Shown: one piece after another, positions 1-6,372 of the stretch | Layout: each line of letters starts with the position of its first letter | Numbering within the stretch: position 1 is the stretch's first letter | DNA from: Acidobacteriota bacterium | GTDB lineage: Bacteria; Acidobacteriota; Thermoanaerobaculia; Multivoradales; JAHEKO01 | Assembly (NCBI GenBank): GCA_030610025.1 | Contig: JAUWSP010000166.1 | Span: forward strand, 1 to 6,372 | Length of the DNA: 6,372 nt | Direction: 5' to 3' | The notes under the pieces: generated by a model | Databases searched by the model: none | What the model saw: only the letters and a program-made list of their open reading frames with translations | Told to the model about the DNA's origin: nothing | Program-made: the position numbers and the translations under genes

Positions 1-1141
1 CTGGGTCCAGGACCTCCTCGAGAAAGCTCTCCTCCGCAAGGATCAGTTGCGTGTTGCGAGCCCAACGGTCCTGCGATGAAGTCCCCCTGCCTTCGAGGGG
101 CAAGATGGTGATTGCGTCCGCGCCGCCAGCGATAGCGGAAAAGGCGGCCGTGGTCCCTCGCAGAAGATGGGTCCAGGCTTCAGGTTGCGGCTGTAGTCCG
201 CCCGCTCCGCAAACTGCGTGCAACCAGGGTCGCGAAGGCGATACCACCCCCCGGCTGTGGAGTAGCTGGCTCCATAGCACTCTGGCAGCCCGGAGCTTGG
301 CGATCTCCGGGAAGATCTCGCGGCCCATCGCCAACGTCCAGCCGATCTGCGTTGCCGTCAGGGCTGGATCGAGCCCCTGCGCTACCAGCCGGTCCAAGTA
401 GTGGGCCACGGCCGCAATCCCGACCCCGAGCTCCAGAACGAGATCCGAACCGCCTGGTTCGAGCCGCGGAGACGACACTACGATCGATCGCGAGCTGGGA
501 AATCGGTCGGCGAATCGTCCGACAATCCGCGCCAGCTCGGCCTCTGTTGATGCCGGGACCGGGGATGGCAACGCAGCGTCGACTGGAATCTGGAGGGGGT
601 CAGCCCTCAGCACAACGTAGGATTCACCTCGCTCGCCCTGTCTCTCCACCATCGCTTCCAGTGCTAGAGAGGCCGCTGTTCCGAGGTCACCCTCGACAGA
701 GAACATCCACAGGGTCGGCTCGACTGGTAGACCCTCGGTAGCTGCCCTGAAGTCCCGGAGGCTGGAAACTGTGGAGTCTCCAGCGCCGAGCCTCAGCCAG
801 GCACCCGTTGCCCCACCGGCAAGACCCTCCCGCAGTCGTCGGTTCACTTCGGTCGGGTCGTCGTGACCGTAGAACTGACAGATCTCGCGACTGCGAGCAT
901 CCGAGCCACCCGGTGCAGCTCCTCGGGGCCTGGGGAACGATCGCAGCGACTCAGCGAGATCAACCTGCGGGCTTCTGGGTCGGGAGGGATGCTCGGCGGT
1001 AAACAGGGGCTCGACCGCGAATCCCTCGGACCCTTGCGACGAGAGGGCGGTACCGAGGTCCGACCCGCTGAGCTCTGATTCAACTCGCCGCCGCCATTCG
1101 CCGTAGGAAACTGGAGGGAATCGGTCCCGGGGAGCTCCCAT
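1..1141 (-). CDS. mutA: Methylmalonyl-CoA mutase small subunit (MutA-like), partial, C-terminus off the left edge
   Basis: Reading leftward from the ATG at 1141-1139 gives 380 uninterrupted residues up to the window edge. The N-terminus has the family pattern around residues 15-50 (W..RVESEL, then EGFAVEPLFT). Residues 87-118 contain EICQFYGHDDP and LAGGATGAWLRLG, which match the MutA/MutB substrate-barrel core. Residues 281-290 (AKLRAARVLW), 338-349 (AGGADAITILPL) and 362-372 (RNTQLILAEES) are strong mutase-family motifs. In the family, MutA is the non-catalytic partner of MutB in heterodimeric methylmalonyl-CoA mutase, which isomerises methylmalonyl-CoA and succinyl-CoA in the cytoplasm. 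Where catalytic subunits have GYHxxEAGA, this protein has PRLEPGGSD (about 225-233), without the histidine, which agrees with a non-catalytic role. Known small subunits are about 600 residues, so roughly a third is missing. The gene starts 22 bases after icmF and is probably cotranscribed with it. An alternative is a second small subunit serving another mutase. The family call is firm; the partner is unknown. Confidence 0.88.
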   Translation of the reverse strand, partial: MGAPRDRFPPVSYGEWRRRVESELSGSDLGTALSSQGSEGFAVEPLFTAEHPSRPRSPQVDLAESLRSFPRPRGAAPGGSDARSREICQFYGHDDPTEVNRRLREGLAGGATGAWLRLGAGDSTVSSLRDFRAATEGLPVEPTLWMFSVEGDLGTAASLALEAMVERQGERGESYVVLRADPLQIPVDAALPSPVPASTEAELARIVGRFADRFPSSRSIVVSSPRLEPGGSDLVLELGVGIAAVAHYLDRLVAQGLDPALTATQIGWTLAMGREIFPEIAKLRAARVLWSQLLHSRGVVSPSRPWLHAVCGAGGLQPQPEAWTHLLRGTTAAFSAIAGGADAITILPLEGRGTSSQDRWARNTQLILAEESFLEEVLDP

Positions 1142-1147
1142 CAGGTG

Positions 1148-1156
1148 CTTCTTTCC
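1148..1156 (-). promoter_or_regulatory. Shine-Dalgarno sequence for the mutA-like gene
   Basis: On the minus strand GGAAAGAAG lies 6 bases before the ATG at 1141, in the gap after the icmF stop codon. It supports this start and independent translation initiation of the second gene of the pair. It is the only clear ribosome-binding site in the window. Confidence 0.65.
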
Positions 1157-1163
1157 GATCGGA

Positions 1164-4100
1164 TCACATATTCCGCCGATACTGGCCACCGACCTCGTAG
1201 AGAGCGTTCGAGATGTCACCAAGGCTGCAGATCTTCCCGACCTCCATGAGGGCTTCGAAAATGTTGCCCTGCCCGACGGCTACCTCTTGCAAGCGCTTCA
1301 GTGAGGCTGCTCCCTCAGGCTGGTTGCGCTCACTGAAAGCCTGTCGAGAGAGGATCGCGTAGTCCTTTTCCTCCTCCGTGGATCGCCTCACTTCATGGGG
1401 AGCTCGAGTGGCCGAGTCCTCTGGATTGAGGAAGGTGTTGACTCCGATGATGGGCAGCTCGCCGCTGTGTTTCAAGGACTCGTAGGCCAGGGACTCTTCC
1501 TGGATCTTCGTTCGCTGGTACATCCGCTCCATGGCTCCGAGCACGCCCCCACGATCGGAGAGGCTTCGAAATTCGTTGAGGACCGCTTCTTCGACCAGAT
1601 CGGTGAGCTCCTCGACCAGAAAGGACCCCTGGAGCGGGTTCTCATTCTTGGCCAGACCCAATTCCTTGTTGATGATGAGCTGGATGGCCACGGCCCGCCG
1701 GACGCTCTCCTCAGTGGGGGTCGTGATGGCTTCGTCGTAAGCGTTGGTGTGCAGGGAGTTGCAGTTGTCGTAGATGGCATAGAGAGCCTGCAGCGTGGTC
1801 CGGATGTCGTTGAAGGCAATTTCCTGGGCGTGGAGGCTCCGGCCCGAAGTTTGAATGTGATACTTGAGCTTTTGCGAGCGTTCGTTGGCGCCGTACTTCA
1901 GTCGCATCGCCTTGGCCCAGATGCGCCGAGCAACTCGACCGATGACCGCGTACTCCGGGTCCATCCCATTCGAGAAGAAGAACGAGAGGTTGGGCGCAAA
2001 GTCGTCAATGTGCATGCCCCGGGAAAGGTAGTACTCCACCAGGGTGAAGCCGTTGGCCAGGGTAAAGGCGAGCTGGGTCACGGGATTCGCCCCAGCCTCG
2101 GCGATGTGGTAGCCCGAGATGGAAACGGAGTAGAAGTTGCGAACCTGTCTTTCGATGAAGTACTGCTGGATATCCCCCATCATCCGCAGCGCGAACTCGG
2201 TCGAGAAGATGCAGGTATTCTGGGCCTGGTCCTCTTTCAGGATGTCGGCCTGGACCGTGCCGCGCACCCGCTTCAGCGCATCGGCTTTGATGCGCTCGTA
2301 AACCTCGCGTTCCAGAACCTGATCGCCGCTCACGCCGAGCAGCATCAGACCGAGACCCTCATTGCCTGCAGGCAGCCTTCCTTGGTAGACCGGTCGAGGT
2401 AGGGACTTCTGCCCATAAATCGAGTCGATCTTGGCTTCGACCTCCTGCTCGAGGCCGTGTTCGCGAATGTGCCGTTCGCACTGCTGGTCGATCGCTGCAT
2501 TCATGAAGAACGCCAGGAGCATGGGAGCAGGACCATTGATGGTCATGGAGACCGAGGTATTCGGATCGGCGAGGTCGAAACCGGAGTAGAGCTTCTTGGC
2601 ATCGTCCACCGTGGCAATGCTCACTCCAGAGTTGCCAATCTTGCCGTAGATGTCAGGTCGGCGCTCAGGATCCTCGCCGTAGAGCGTCACCGAGTCGAAG
2701 GCGGTCGATAGACGCTTGGCAGGCATCTCCTTCGAGAGGTAGTGAAATCGGTGGTTCGTGGCCTCTGGCCCCCCTTCTCCGGCGAACATCCGGGTGGGGT
2801 CCTCCCCCATCCGCTTCAAGGGGAAGACGCCCGCCGCGAAGGGAAACATGCCTGGAGCGTTCTCGGTCAGGAGCCAGTGCAGAATCTCGCCCCAGTCTTC
2901 GTAGCGCGGCAGGCTCACTTTGGGAACTCTGGTCCCGGATAGGCTCTCAGTGAAGAGATCCTGCTCGACGACCCTGTCGCGAACCTGGAAGCGATAGCGG
3001 TCGGCTCGGTACCGTCTGACGGTAGCCGGCCAGTCGCGCAACAGATCTCTACACTCCTGATCCAGGCTGTCTTCGAGCGCGTTGTAGCGTTCGATGAGAT
3101 GTCTCAAATAGTCCGGCTCTGTCTCCTCATGCTCGATGACTTGAACGACTCGGTCAGCACCGGGTTCGACAATCTCGAGCGTCTGTTTGCCGACCTCCGC
3201 CCTCAGGAGCTCGATCGTTCCGTTGAGCTGGTACATCCGACGGGCAATGGACGTCTGCGCCTGGACGAAGTGGTCGCGAGATTCGCTGCTCTCCACGATC
3301 TCGGCCAGATATCGGACGCGTTCCGGGGGTATCACCTGGAGCTTGGGCGCCTCGGCGGAACGGCCCGAGCCGCCGCGAGAAAAGTGACTCCCTTCCAGCT
3401 TCTGGAGAGATTCCAACAGAGCTTCGTAGAGCCGATTGACCCCTGAATCATTGAATTGGGAAGCGACGGTCCCGTAGATTGGCAGGTCCTCGTCCTCCCC
3501 TTCGAAAACCTGATGATTCCTACGGTATTGCCGTCTCACATCGCGCCGGGCGTCCAGAGCCCCCCCTTTGTCGAACTTGTTGATGACAATGAGGTCCGCG
3601 AAGTCGAGCATGTCAATCTTCTCGAGCTGGGTAGCGGCGCCATACTCCGCTGTCATGACGTACATCGAGACGTCGGAGTGCTCGACAATCTCGGTGTCCG
3701 ATTGCCCGATCCCCGAAGTCTCGACGATGACGAGATCGAAGCCTGCGGCCTTGCAGATCTCGATCGACTCTCGAACGTATTTGCTGAGGGCCAGATTGGA
3801 CTGCCGGGTAGCCAGCGACCTCATGTACACACGCGGGTGGTAGACCGCGTTCATTCGGATGCGATCTCCCAGCAGCGCTCCCCCACTCTTGCGCTTCGAA
3901 GGATCCACCGAGATGACCGCGATCTCCTGGTCGTGGAAGTCGGCGAGAAACCGGCGAACCAGCTCATCGACCAGAGAGGACTTGCCGGATCCCCCTGTGC
4001 CTGTGATCCCGAGAACCGGCGTGAATGAGTCCAGGTTCAGAGCCTTCAGCGCTTCGTCGATCTCCGACGACAGGTCTGGGTAGTTCTCAGCCAGGGAGAT

Positions 4101-4610
4101 CATCTGGCCGACGGACTTCGAGCTCTTGTCCCGCAGTCGGTCGAGATATCCGTCGAGGGGCGGCTCCACAGTCGGGAAATCACAACCCTCGAGGACCTCG
4201 TTGATCATTCCCTGTAGGCCCAGTGAGCGACCGTCGTCAGGCGAGTAGATGCGATCGATTCCATAGGCATGGAGCGCCTCGATCTCGGCGGGCAAAATGG
4301 TGCCTCCACCTCCACCGTAGATGCGGATGTTCGCACCGGCCTCCTCGAGAAGGTCGTGTAGATACTTGAAGAACTCCAGATGGCCGCCCTGGTAGGAAGT
4401 GATGGCGACTCCCTGCACATCCTCTTCGATGGCACATTCGGCGATTTCGGCCGCGGAGCGGTTGTGACCCAGGTGGATCACTTCGGCTCCCGAGGCCTGC
4501 AACAGGCGCCGCATGATATTGATCGCCGCGTCGTGCCCGTCGAAGAGTGCGCCGGCGGTGACGATTCTGACGTGGTGCTTGGGGCGGTAGATCTCGGATT
4601 GTCGCGTCAT
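1164..4610 (-). CDS. icmF: Fused isobutyryl-CoA mutase IcmF (B12-binding, G-protein chaperone and mutase domains)
   Basis: This 1148-residue cytoplasmic enzyme reversibly converts isobutyryl-CoA to n-butyryl-CoA using adenosylcobalamin. Residues about 12-145 form the B12-binding domain: [10 protein letters not shown] at 23-32 carries the cobalt-ligand His, followed by SYQGGHLEF and the IYGGGGG loop. Residues about 185-410 are the MeaB-like GTPase that loads and protects the cofactor: the P-loop [12 protein letters not shown] (201-212), [17 protein letters not shown] (234-250), ETSGIGQSD (297-305) and NKFDKGGA (344-351). A linker leads to the mutase barrel, about 560-1148. Phe609 in TRMFAGEG and Gln797 in AQNTCIF sit where methylmalonyl-CoA mutase has Tyr and Arg, indicating isobutyryl-CoA specificity. 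His835 in [10 protein letters not shown] is the conserved active-site His. I chose the ATG at 4610 because [10 protein letters not shown] matches the usual IcmF start. The frame stays open to an ATG at 4745, but those 45 extra residues look non-homologous. No close Shine-Dalgarno is visible; the nearest GGAG is 18 bases away. The length slightly exceeds the usual 1080-1100. Confidence 0.96.
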   Translation of the reverse strand: MTRQSEIYRPKHHVRIVTAGALFDGHDAAINIMRRLLQASGAEVIHLGHNRSAAEIAECAIEEDVQGVAITSYQGGHLEFFKYLHDLLEEAGANIRIYGGGGGTILPAEIEALHAYGIDRIYSPDDGRSLGLQGMINEVLEGCDFPTVEPPLDGYLDRLRDKSSKSVGQMISLAENYPDLSSEIDEALKALNLDSFTPVLGITGTGGSGKSSLVDELVRRFLADFHDQEIAVISVDPSKRKSGGALLGDRIRMNAVYHPRVYMRSLATRQSNLALSKYVRESIEICKAAGFDLVIVETSGIGQSDTEIVEHSDVSMYVMTAEYGAATQLEKIDMLDFADLIVINKFDKGGALDARRDVRRQYRRNHQVFEGEDEDLPIYGTVASQFNDSGVNRLYEALLESLQKLEGSHFSRGGSGRSAEAPKLQVIPPERVRYLAEIVESSESRDHFVQAQTSIARRMYQLNGTIELLRAEVGKQTLEIVEPGADRVVQVIEHEETEPDYLRHLIERYNALEDSLDQECRDLLRDWPATVRRYRADRYRFQVRDRVVEQDLFTESLSGTRVPKVSLPRYEDWGEILHWLLTENAPGMFPFAAGVFPLKRMGEDPTRMFAGEGGPEATNHRFHYLSKEMPAKRLSTAFDSVTLYGEDPERRPDIYGKIGNSGVSIATVDDAKKLYSGFDLADPNTSVSMTINGPAPMLLAFFMNAAIDQQCERHIREHGLEQEVEAKIDSIYGQKSLPRPVYQGRLPAGNEGLGLMLLGVSGDQVLEREVYERIKADALKRVRGTVQADILKEDQAQNTCIFSTEFALRMMGDIQQYFIERQVRNFYSVSISGYHIAEAGANPVTQLAFTLANGFTLVEYYLSRGMHIDDFAPNLSFFFSNGMDPEYAVIGRVARRIWAKAMRLKYGANERSQKLKYHIQTSGRSLHAQEIAFNDIRTTLQALYAIYDNCNSLHTNAYDEAITTPTEESVRRAVAIQLIINKELGLAKNENPLQGSFLVEELTDLVEEAVLNEFRSLSDRGGVLGAMERMYQRTKIQEESLAYESLKHSGELPIIGVNTFLNPEDSATRAPHEVRRSTEEEKDYAILSRQAFSERNQPEGAASLKRLQEVAVGQGNIFEALMEVGKICSLGDISNALYEVGGQYRRNM

Positions 4611-4796
4611 CGCGCCAATTCTATCGCGCTCCGAGGGAGTTACCGTGGCTGGAGACCTCTTCACAGCCGGCCATCGACTCGCATTTCGCGGTCGATTCGA
4701 TCGCAAGAGAGCCGTAGCCCGCATTGCTTCTGAGCCCCATGGCATCTAGCGGAGATCGCCCGCCATCTCTGGCCGTCCTCGCTCGTCGCTCCTCAA

Positions 4797-4811
4797 CAAC
4801 CTGCAAGGTTG
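4797..4811. repeat. 15-base palindrome upstream of icmF, possible operator
   Basis: The sequence CAACCTGCAAGGTTG has perfect 6-base arms (CAACCT / AGGTTG) around a 3-base centre. It lies 187-201 bases upstream of the icmF ATG. No U-rich run follows on either strand, so it is not a typical terminator. The size and symmetry would suit a site for a dimeric regulator, but an isolated 6-base-arm palindrome can arise by chance and no promoter is recognisable beside it. Confidence 0.25.
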
Positions 4812-4913
4812 CCTCCGGGGCTCCTCCCTGCGGGTGACCAGATATGACGGACGCTTTCCACAATCTGCTCGCGGGGTCATGAATAGTGCGGGCTAAGGCT
4901 CTCGTACACCGAT

Positions 4914-4927
4914 CTACCCAGAGGTAG
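4914..4927 (-). repeat. Short inverted repeat downstream of the EAL gene
   Basis: On the minus strand CTACC-TCTG-GGTAG can form a 5-base-pair stem, extendable by one T-A pair, with a 4-base loop, 34 bases after the EAL stop codon. It could be an RNA 3'-end structure. It lacks the U tract of an intrinsic terminator, so I do not call it one. Confidence 0.2.
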
Positions 4928-4960
4928 AACGCGCCAACTGCGATGTCTCGGAGAATACTC

Positions 4961-5809
4961 CTATCTGGTGGGCGCCCAACTCTGGCCCTTGGCCACTTTT
5001 TCTGGTCGGCCCAGCAGATAGCCCTGGCAGAAGTCCACGCCGGCGTGCTCTGCGATCACGTACTCTTCGGTGGTCTCGATCCCTTCGGCCACCACCCGAG
5101 CACCCATATCCTTGCACAACCGGACGATGGAGATCAGTAGCCTGAACTGGCGGGAGCCGTGGTGCACCTGACTCATCAACTCGCGGTCGAGCTTCACGAT
5201 ATCGGGTGCCAGGTCGGCAATGTACTTCACGTTGGAGAACCCGGCTCCGAAGTCATCGATCGCTACCTGTATGCCCTTCTTGCGCAGCTCCCCGAGCACA
5301 CTGCTGCACTGCTCGAAGTAACTCAAGGGCGCCGACTCGGTGACTTCGAGAAAGACATCCTCGCCGTGTCGAAAGATCGGGTCATCGGGCTGGACCAGAA
5401 AAGGATGGTCGAACTCCGCTGGGTGAACGTTGATGAAGAGCGGGCTGCCCGGAGCGGAATTGATAGCCAAAGACCGCTGCAGTCTACCCAGCTCACCGAC
5501 TTTCCCGGCTCGGGTGGCTGCATTGTAGAGAGCCTCGGGGCCCTCGAATACGGGCGACGGACTGCGCGCCAGCACCTCGTAGCCGAAGACCTCACCCGTA
5601 GCCACCTCGAAGATCGGTTGGAAGACCAGCTTCAGGGTCCTCTCGGAGAGGATCTCGTCCAGGGCCTCCAGTTGGCGCTTGCCCGGCTTTCTCGCCGAAA
5701 CCGAGGGTAGGAGGGGTAGCTTCACAGAAGAGCTCGCTTTGGCCTCAGAACAGGTGGGCCGGTACGGATCCGACCAAAACACATCGACCAACAGGGTTTC
5801 TGGTCGCAT
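4961..5809 (-). CDS. Standalone EAL-domain cyclic di-GMP phosphodiesterase
   Basis: This 282-residue protein is almost entirely one EAL domain (about 48-275), the enzyme class that hydrolyses c-di-GMP to linear pGpG and so tends to favour motility over biofilm. The expected metal and substrate residues are all visible: Glu78 in the signature, here EVL (GYEVLAR), Asn127 in FINVHP, Glu155 in LEVTES, Asp185-Asp186 in DDFGAG, Lys206 and Asp208 in IVKLDRE, Glu242 in AEGIET and Gln262 in QGYLLGRP. An active enzyme is therefore likely. There is no GGDEF, receiver or PAS domain, signal peptide or membrane segment, so it is probably cytoplasmic and controlled by expression or by partners. The first 45 residues are unlike the domain. 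The start is uncertain: the ATG at 5809 has no Shine-Dalgarno, and a GTG at 5725 would give a 254-residue protein that keeps the whole domain. The gene is divergent from the DUF3592 gene, and no functional link to icmF is evident. Confidence 0.93.
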   Translation of the reverse strand: MRPETLLVDVFWSDPYRPTCSEAKASSSVKLPLLPSVSARKPGKRQLEALDEILSERTLKLVFQPIFEVATGEVFGYEVLARSPSPVFEGPEALYNAATRAGKVGELGRLQRSLAINSAPGSPLFINVHPAEFDHPFLVQPDDPIFRHGEDVFLEVTESAPLSYFEQCSSVLGELRKKGIQVAIDDFGAGFSNVKYIADLAPDIVKLDRELMSQVHHGSRQFRLLISIVRLCKDMGARVVAEGIETTEEYVIAEHAGVDFCQGYLLGRPEKVAKGQSWAPTR

Positions 5810-5846
5810 TCAGGATAGCCGACATGCACCCGTGCGGATATGCAAA

Positions 5847-5860
5847 ACCTAACGATAGGT
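5847..5860. repeat. 14-base palindrome in the divergent intergenic region, possible operator
   Basis: ACCTA-ACGA-TAGGT has perfect 5-base arms around a 4-base centre, 38-51 bases upstream of the EAL gene's ATG. On the minus strand it lies just inside a weak promoter-like arrangement: TTGTAC at 5864-5859, then 17 bases to ATATCC at 5841-5836. A regulator bound here could control the EAL gene. The -10 match is poor, so both promoter and operator are tentative. Confidence 0.25.
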
Positions 5861-5914
5861 ACAAATGCACATATGCCACGGGGTCGAAGTGTCGAGGCAG
5901 TGAAAGAGGGTACA

Positions 5915-5941
5915 TTGCCGTCGACGTCTCCTCCGTATACT
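5915..5941 (+). promoter_or_regulatory. Candidate sigma-70-type promoter for the DUF3592 gene
   Basis: TATACT (5936-5941) matches the -10 consensus at five of six positions. TTGCCG (5915-5920) is a moderate -35 box, with a 15-base spacer that is shorter than the preferred 17. Transcription would begin near 5948, giving a leader of about 26 bases before the ATG at 5974. The position fits a divergent promoter region, but the call rests on pattern alone. Confidence 0.4.
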
Positions 5942-5973
5942 GGTAAACCACCAATTGGCGACCGAAATCCGCG

Positions 5974-6372
5974 ATGCTGACGAAATCCAGCCGAGGCCTG
6001 GGGTGCCTGTTTCTCTTCGCCCTGCCGTTTGCGGCAGCCGGCCTCTTCGTGGGTTATCTGGCAAGCAGGAGCCTCGTAACCTGGTACGAGGCTAGCGATT
6101 GGGTCGAGACCCCAGTTCGCATCCTGCAAGCCGACCTGGAAGTCAATCAAGGCAGCGACTCGACGACCTATCAGGTCACCGCGCGGTATGAATACCTTTG
6201 GGGGAACCAGACCCACACCAGCGAGCGTGTAGGCCTGAGCGGCGGCTCGGACAACGTGGGCTCCTTTCACCAGGATCGACATGCCGAGCTGTCGCGATAC
6301 CAGAGCACCGGCGATCCCTTTCGCTGCTTCGTAGACCCCGCCAACCCTACCGAAGCGATCCTCTATCGCGAA
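5974..6372 (+). CDS. DUF3592-family membrane protein, partial, C-terminus off the right edge
   Basis: An open frame from the ATG at 5974 reaches the window edge, giving 133 residues. Residues 9-30 form a hydrophobic helix after a short basic N-terminus (MLTKSSRG), which predicts a membrane anchor. The following soluble part follows the DUF3592 pattern: a Trp-containing WVETPVRILQADLE (43-56), then a strand pair TYQVTARYEYLWGNQTHTS (64-82), then DPFRCFVDPANPTEAIL (114-130), where xVDPxNPxxAxL is the family's typical end motif. A second membrane segment commonly follows in this family and would lie beyond the edge. The function of DUF3592 is not established. The start is fixed by an in-frame TAA at 5944 with no other ATG or GTG after it, although no clear Shine-Dalgarno is visible. 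A promoter-like pair lies just upstream. The family assignment comes from pattern recognition and is good but not certain. Confidence 0.8.
   Translation, partial: MLTKSSRGLGCLFLFALPFAAAGLFVGYLASRSLVTWYEASDWVETPVRILQADLEVNQGSDSTTYQVTARYEYLWGNQTHTSERVGLSGGSDNVGSFHQDRHAELSRYQSTGDPFRCFVDPANPTEAILYRE

Larger units (their letters stand above)
4611..4960. other. Intergenic region between the EAL gene and icmF; no convincing gene
   Basis: These 350 bases must contain the leader, and perhaps the promoter, of icmF unless it is read through from the EAL gene. The icmF frame stays open through 4745, and an 80-codon minus-strand ORF spans 4621-4863. Neither has a recognisable domain or a Shine-Dalgarno sequence. 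I searched the minus strand for paired -35 and -10 boxes and found none with good matches and spacing. I saw no tRNA-like fold, no terminator with a U tract and no repeat. A short palindrome at 4797-4811 is listed separately. Confidence 0.6.

Noticed and set aside
352..741. A 129-codon plus-strand open frame and neighbouring short frames within 51-1083
   Set aside because: The whole stretch is coding on the minus strand for the MutA-like protein, which has clear family motifs throughout.
1395..2402. A 335-codon plus-strand open frame antisense to icmF
   Set aside because: It lies wholly opposite the highly conserved mutase domain of icmF, has no recognisable domain, and is the kind of antisense opening expected in GC-rich coding DNA.
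3456..4028. A 190-codon plus-strand open frame antisense to the icmF GTPase domain
   Set aside because: It is the mirror of conserved GTPase motifs on the other strand and has no ribosome-binding site or family resemblance.
4621..4863. An 80-codon minus-strand open frame between the EAL gene and icmF
   Set aside because: It has no Shine-Dalgarno, no recognisable domain and a low-information composition. It would also have to overlap the possible icmF leader.
4950..4961. GGAG-AATA-CTCC hairpin at the EAL stop codon as a terminator
   Set aside because: The stem has only four base pairs and no U tract follows.
5159..5710. A 183-codon plus-strand open frame antisense to the EAL gene
   Set aside because: The minus strand encodes every EAL catalytic motif over the same bases, so this is a shadow.
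5722..6282. A 186-codon minus-strand open frame spanning the divergent intergenic region
   Set aside because: It overlaps both the EAL N-terminus in another frame and the DUF3592 coding region on the opposite strand, and shows no domain.

Overview
The window is GC-rich DNA (roughly 60% by eye) from a bacterium. It holds four protein-coding genes and no RNA gene, mobile element or CRISPR array. The gene content is a cobalamin-dependent acyl-CoA mutase pair, a c-di-GMP phosphodiesterase and a DUF3592 membrane protein. This suits a free-living, GC-rich Gram-negative such as a deltaproteobacterial or myxococcal lineage, but that placement is inference and weak.

Layout, left to right. Positions 1-1141 (minus strand, cut by the left edge) encode the N-terminal 380 residues of a methylmalonyl-CoA mutase small-subunit (MutA-like) protein. 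It follows icmF (1164-4610, minus) on the same strand after only 22 bases and has its own Shine-Dalgarno sequence, so the two probably form an operon transcribed leftward. IcmF is the fused isobutyryl-CoA mutase. It carries a B12-binding domain, a MeaB-type G-protein chaperone domain and a mutase barrel in one chain, with the Phe and Gln that mark isobutyryl-CoA rather than methylmalonyl-CoA specificity. A 350-base stretch (4611-4960) without a convincing gene lies upstream and holds a short palindrome. Next comes a standalone EAL-domain c-di-GMP phosphodiesterase (4961-5809, minus) with all the expected catalytic residues. A 164-base divergent intergenic region (5810-5973) holds a plausible rightward promoter and a palindrome. 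A DUF3592 membrane protein (5974 onward, plus) runs off the right edge.

How they work together. IcmF interconverts isobutyryl-CoA and n-butyryl-CoA, linking valine and branched-chain breakdown to straight-chain fatty acid metabolism. The adjacent MutA-like subunit normally pairs with a MutB catalytic subunit, so a mutB-like gene may lie just beyond the left edge. That would put two B12-dependent carbon-skeleton mutases in one locus. Nothing in the sequence ties the EAL and DUF3592 genes to the mutases. I see no clear evidence of an undescribed system; the most notable point is the icmF / mutA-like pairing.
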